Below are positions 6,043 to 7,137 of a stretch of 7,137 nucleotides of DNA, piece after piece; position 1 is the first letter of the stretch; every line of letters starts with the position of its first letter. The stretch comes from an uncultured Actinomycetes bacterium. GTDB taxonomy: Bacteria > Actinomycetota > Actinomycetes > Nanopelagicales > Nanopelagicaceae. Position numbers and translations under genes: made by a program. The notes below the pieces were generated by a model. It was not told where the DNA came from. It saw only the letters and a program-made list of their open reading frames with translations, and did not search any database. The DNA is taken from NCBI GenBank assembly GCA_903921405.1, contig CAIXPV010000116.1:1-7137 (forward strand). Reading direction: 5' to 3'.

Positions 6043-6276
6043 TCAGACCCTCTTCTTGGCAGCCTTCTTAACGACCCTCTTCTTGGCAGCCTTCTTAACT
6101 ACTCTCTTGCGTGTCAGGGGAACTTCATCGACTTCGCCTAACGTGGCAACAAACTCTTCCAAAATTGCAGCTTCTTTGCGCAAACTCATAATGGTTTTTT
6201 TCAGCGCACGCTTGGTGGCCGCAGCCTTCTTGATTGGCCTCTTGGCGGCGGATTTCTTCTTCTTTTTGGCTGCCAT
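6043..6276 (-). CDS. Small lysine-rich, histone-tail-like protein
   Basis: A 77-residue protein with 21 Lys, 7 Arg and 15 Ala against only 6 acidic residues, net charge about +22. Three parts are visible: an N-terminal basic tail (1-28; AAKKKKKSAAKR, then KKAAATKRALKK), a short amphipathic and mostly acidic helix (about 29-52; LRKEAAILEEFVATLGEVDE) and a C-terminal basic tail (55-77) made of VVKKAAKKR repeated twice. The KKAA repeats resemble histone H1-like bacterial proteins and the C-terminal tail of mycobacterial HupB, so binding to DNA or rRNA is likely, but I do not recognise a defined family. The start is fixed: the in-frame stop at 6300-6298 leaves no other start codon upstream of 6276. 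No SD is visible. The opposite-strand frame is the low-complexity complement of this gene. The gene is divergent from pyrE. Confidence 0.8.
   Translation of the reverse strand: MAAKKKKKSAAKRPIKKAAATKRALKKTIMSLRKEAAILEEFVATLGEVDEVPLTRKRVVKKAAKKRVVKKAAKKRV
6046..6099 (-). repeat. Perfect 27-bp tandem duplication at the 3' end of the lysine-rich gene
   Basis: Positions 6046-6072 and 6073-6099 are identical over all 27 bases. The unit is a multiple of three and encodes nine residues (VVKKAAKKR, read in either phase), so copy number can change without breaking the frame. A degenerate partial third copy follows at about 6100-6110. Identity at silent positions indicates a recent duplication or active homogenisation. 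Confidence 0.93.
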
Positions 6277-6286
6277 AGTGTCGCAA

Positions 6287-6292
6287 AGGGTA
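6287..6292 (-). promoter_or_regulatory. Candidate -10 box of the lysine-rich gene
   Basis: Minus-strand TACCCT (TANNNT) at 6292-6287 lies ten bases before the ATG at 6276. A start about seven bases after the box would give a leader of two or three bases, which agrees with the absence of any SD sequence. No convincing -35 element. Weak on its own; supported by similar spacing at two neighbouring genes. Confidence 0.3.
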
Positions 6293-6321
6293 GCGCTTTA
6301 GAACTGTATGAGTCTAGATAG

Positions 6322-6327
6322 TAGGCT
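6322..6327 (+). promoter_or_regulatory. Candidate -10 box for leaderless pyrE transcript
   Basis: TAGGCT (TANNNT) at 6322-6327 is followed by exactly seven bases and then the ATG at 6335, the canonical actinobacterial leaderless layout with the transcript beginning on the A of the start codon. A poor -35 (TTAGAA, 6298-6303, 18 bp spacing) may be present. The box lies inside the frame that would be coding if the upstream ATG at 6308 were used, so it bears directly on the start choice. Confidence 0.5.
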
Positions 6328-6334
6328 CGCCCGC

Positions 6335-6868
6335 ATGAGTTCTCGCGATGCGTTAAAAGACCAGATCGTTGCAAAGGCCGTTGTGCACGGCACAGTCATT
6401 TTGTCTTCTGGCAAAGAGGCCGATTACTACGTAGATCTGCGCCGAGTAACCCTTGATCACGAAGCAGCACCACTGGTCGGTGATGTGATGTTAGAACTTA
6501 CAAAAGATTTAGATTACGAAGCCGTTGGTGGATTGACACTTGGAGCAGATCCAGTTGCAACTGCCATGATGCACGTTGCAGCTGCACGTGGAAAGAAGAT
6601 TGATTCATTTGTTGTGCGCAAGGCTGAAAAAGCACATGGCTTGCAACGTCGTATCGAAGGTCCAGATGTTAAGGGTAAGCGCGTTTTAGCTGTTGAAGAT
6701 ACGTCAACAACGGGAGGTTCGGTTCTAGCAGCGGTCGAAGCGCTGATCGAAGCTGGCGCCATTGTCGTCGGTGTTGCAGTAATTGTTGAACGCGGTGCTG
6801 CGCCAAAGATTAAAGAGGCGGGCTATGAATATCGTGCGGCATATCAGTTGGCAGATTTAGGTCTATAG
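6335..6868 (+). CDS. pyrE: Orotate phosphoribosyltransferase
   Basis: PyrE transfers the phosphoribosyl group of PRPP to orotate, giving orotidine 5'-monophosphate in de novo pyrimidine synthesis; it is a cytosolic homodimer. From the start chosen here the protein has 177 residues, like mycobacterial PyrE (about 179). Motifs: SSGKEADYYVDLRR (24-37, orotate binding), GGLTLGADPVATA (65-77), FVVRKAEKAHG (92-102, the catalytic-loop Lys/His residues) and the PRPP-binding signature VLAVEDTSTTGGS (117-129, with the Glu-Asp pair at 121-122), ending LADLGL. An in-frame ATG at 6308 would add nine residues (MSLDSRLAR), but that segment holds the best -10 box and has no SD, so I prefer 6335. pyrE stands alone, divergent from the lysine-rich gene and convergent with the DedA gene. 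Confidence 0.95.
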   Translation: MSSRDALKDQIVAKAVVHGTVILSSGKEADYYVDLRRVTLDHEAAPLVGDVMLELTKDLDYEAVGGLTLGADPVATAMMHVAAARGKKIDSFVVRKAEKAHGLQRRIEGPDVKGKRVLAVEDTSTTGGSVLAAVEALIEAGAIVVGVAVIVERGAAPKIKEAGYEYRAAYQLADLGL

Positions 6869-6889
6869 CACTTACTTGTGATGCTTTTT
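6867..6889 (+). terminator. Weak possible terminator after pyrE
   Basis: AGCA (6867-6870) can pair with TGCT (6882-6885), helped by C6871 with G6880 around a bulged A, and the 3' arm runs into TTTTT (6885-6889). The stem is short and overlaps the pyrE stop and the 3' end of the convergent DedA gene; with only 3 bp between the two genes there is nowhere else for it. The T-run also encodes Lys codons of the DedA tail, so it may be incidental. Confidence 0.3.
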
Positions 6890-7137
6890 AGTTTGCCACT
6901 CTCTAAATAGTTCAATTAGCACTGGAACTAAACTAACAAAAACAATTACTGCTACAACCGGCAGTAAGTATTTATCTACCGAGCCTTTTAGCTTTTCACC
7001 GAGCAGAAAACCAAGGCCAATTACTAACTGAGTCCAAATAATTCCACCGATTAAATTCCATTTAAAAAATGTCTTAGCTGGAACACCAACTATGCCACAC
7101 ATAGGATTTAACAACGTGCGAATAAATGGAACAAAGC
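6872..7137 (-). CDS. DedA family membrane protein, C-terminal part
   Basis: DedA/VTT-domain proteins are inner-membrane proteins; members of this superfamily have been linked to lipid-carrier (undecaprenyl-phosphate) flipping and membrane homeostasis. Only the last 87 residues are in the window (usual length about 200). The frame is open through the right edge and starts FVPFIRT at 7135-7115, matching the conserved F(V/I)PxxR(T/S) motif with its essential Arg; the TTG at 7114 is an internal Leu, not a start. Then FKWNLIGGIIW, a hydrophobic segment through LVIGLGFLLGE, a hydrophilic loop (KLKGSVDKY) and a final membrane helix (LLPVVAVIVFVSLVPVLIELF), with a basic cytosolic tail ending KKHHK. 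The usual AGxxxM after the RT motif is diverged (CGIVGV). It converges on pyrE with 3 bp between stops. Confidence 0.88.
   Translation of the reverse strand, partial: FVPFIRTLLNPMCGIVGVPAKTFFKWNLIGGIIWTQLVIGLGFLLGEKLKGSVDKYLLPVVAVIVFVSLVPVLIELFREWQTKKHHK

Noticed and set aside
6056..6301. 81-residue + strand frame opposite the lysine-rich gene
   Set aside because: It is the complement of Lys/Ala codons, giving Phe/Leu/Ala-rich pseudo-membrane sequence; the minus-strand frame has sensible protein structure and an in-frame repeat.
6308..6334. Nine extra N-terminal PyrE residues from the ATG at 6308
   Set aside because: Not part of the known PyrE length, no SD before it, and the segment contains the best -10 box placed seven bases before the ATG at 6335.

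Overview
The window looks like a compact, mid-GC actinobacterial chromosome. Three things point there: the gene order dnaK-grpE-dnaJ-hspR with a MerR-family HspR repressor is an actinobacterial hallmark; DnaK and PyrE read very close to the mycobacterial proteins I remember; and several genes appear to be transcribed leaderless from TANNNT-type -10 boxes. The tight packing suggests a streamlined genome: gaps of 2, 6, 9 and 3 bp, a 4-bp ATGA overlap, and two convergent genes sharing a 4-bp CTAG as both stop codons. A freshwater acI/Nanopelagicales-like lineage would fit, but that is an inference from style, not a match I could run.

Layout. Positions 1-3431 (+) hold the heat-shock chaperone operon: dnaK (5' end cut by the window edge), grpE, a zinc-finger-less DnaJ of CbpA type, and hspR. 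Positions 5974-3428 (-) hold a two-gene operon, DUF1800 then DUF1501, running tail-to-tail into hspR. DUF1501 carries a twin-arginine (Tat) signal; DUF1800 has no signal peptide and cannot be extended upstream. Positions 6276-6043 (-) encode a 77-residue, extremely lysine-rich, histone-tail-like protein ending in a perfect 27-bp tandem duplication. Positions 6335-6868 (+) encode PyrE, divergent from the lysine-rich gene. Positions 7137-6872 (-) are the C-terminal part of a DedA-family membrane protein, 3 bp from pyrE and cut by the right edge.

How they work together. DnaK, DnaJ and GrpE form the Hsp70 folding cycle, and HspR probably represses the operon at a promoter left of the window. DUF1800 and DUF1501 are a recurrent pair of unknown function and here look translationally coupled and possibly co-exported. 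The lysine-rich protein is probably a nucleic-acid-binding accessory. PyrE makes orotidine monophosphate for pyrimidine synthesis.

The most interesting items are a near-perfect RNA hairpin with a GUGA tetraloop inside the start of grpE, the signal-less DUF1800/Tat-signal DUF1501 couple, the absence of a DnaJ zinc finger in an HspR operon, and the tandem repeat in the lysine-rich gene. I saw no tRNA, rRNA, CRISPR array, insertion sequence or phage element, and there is no gene-free stretch longer than 68 bp.
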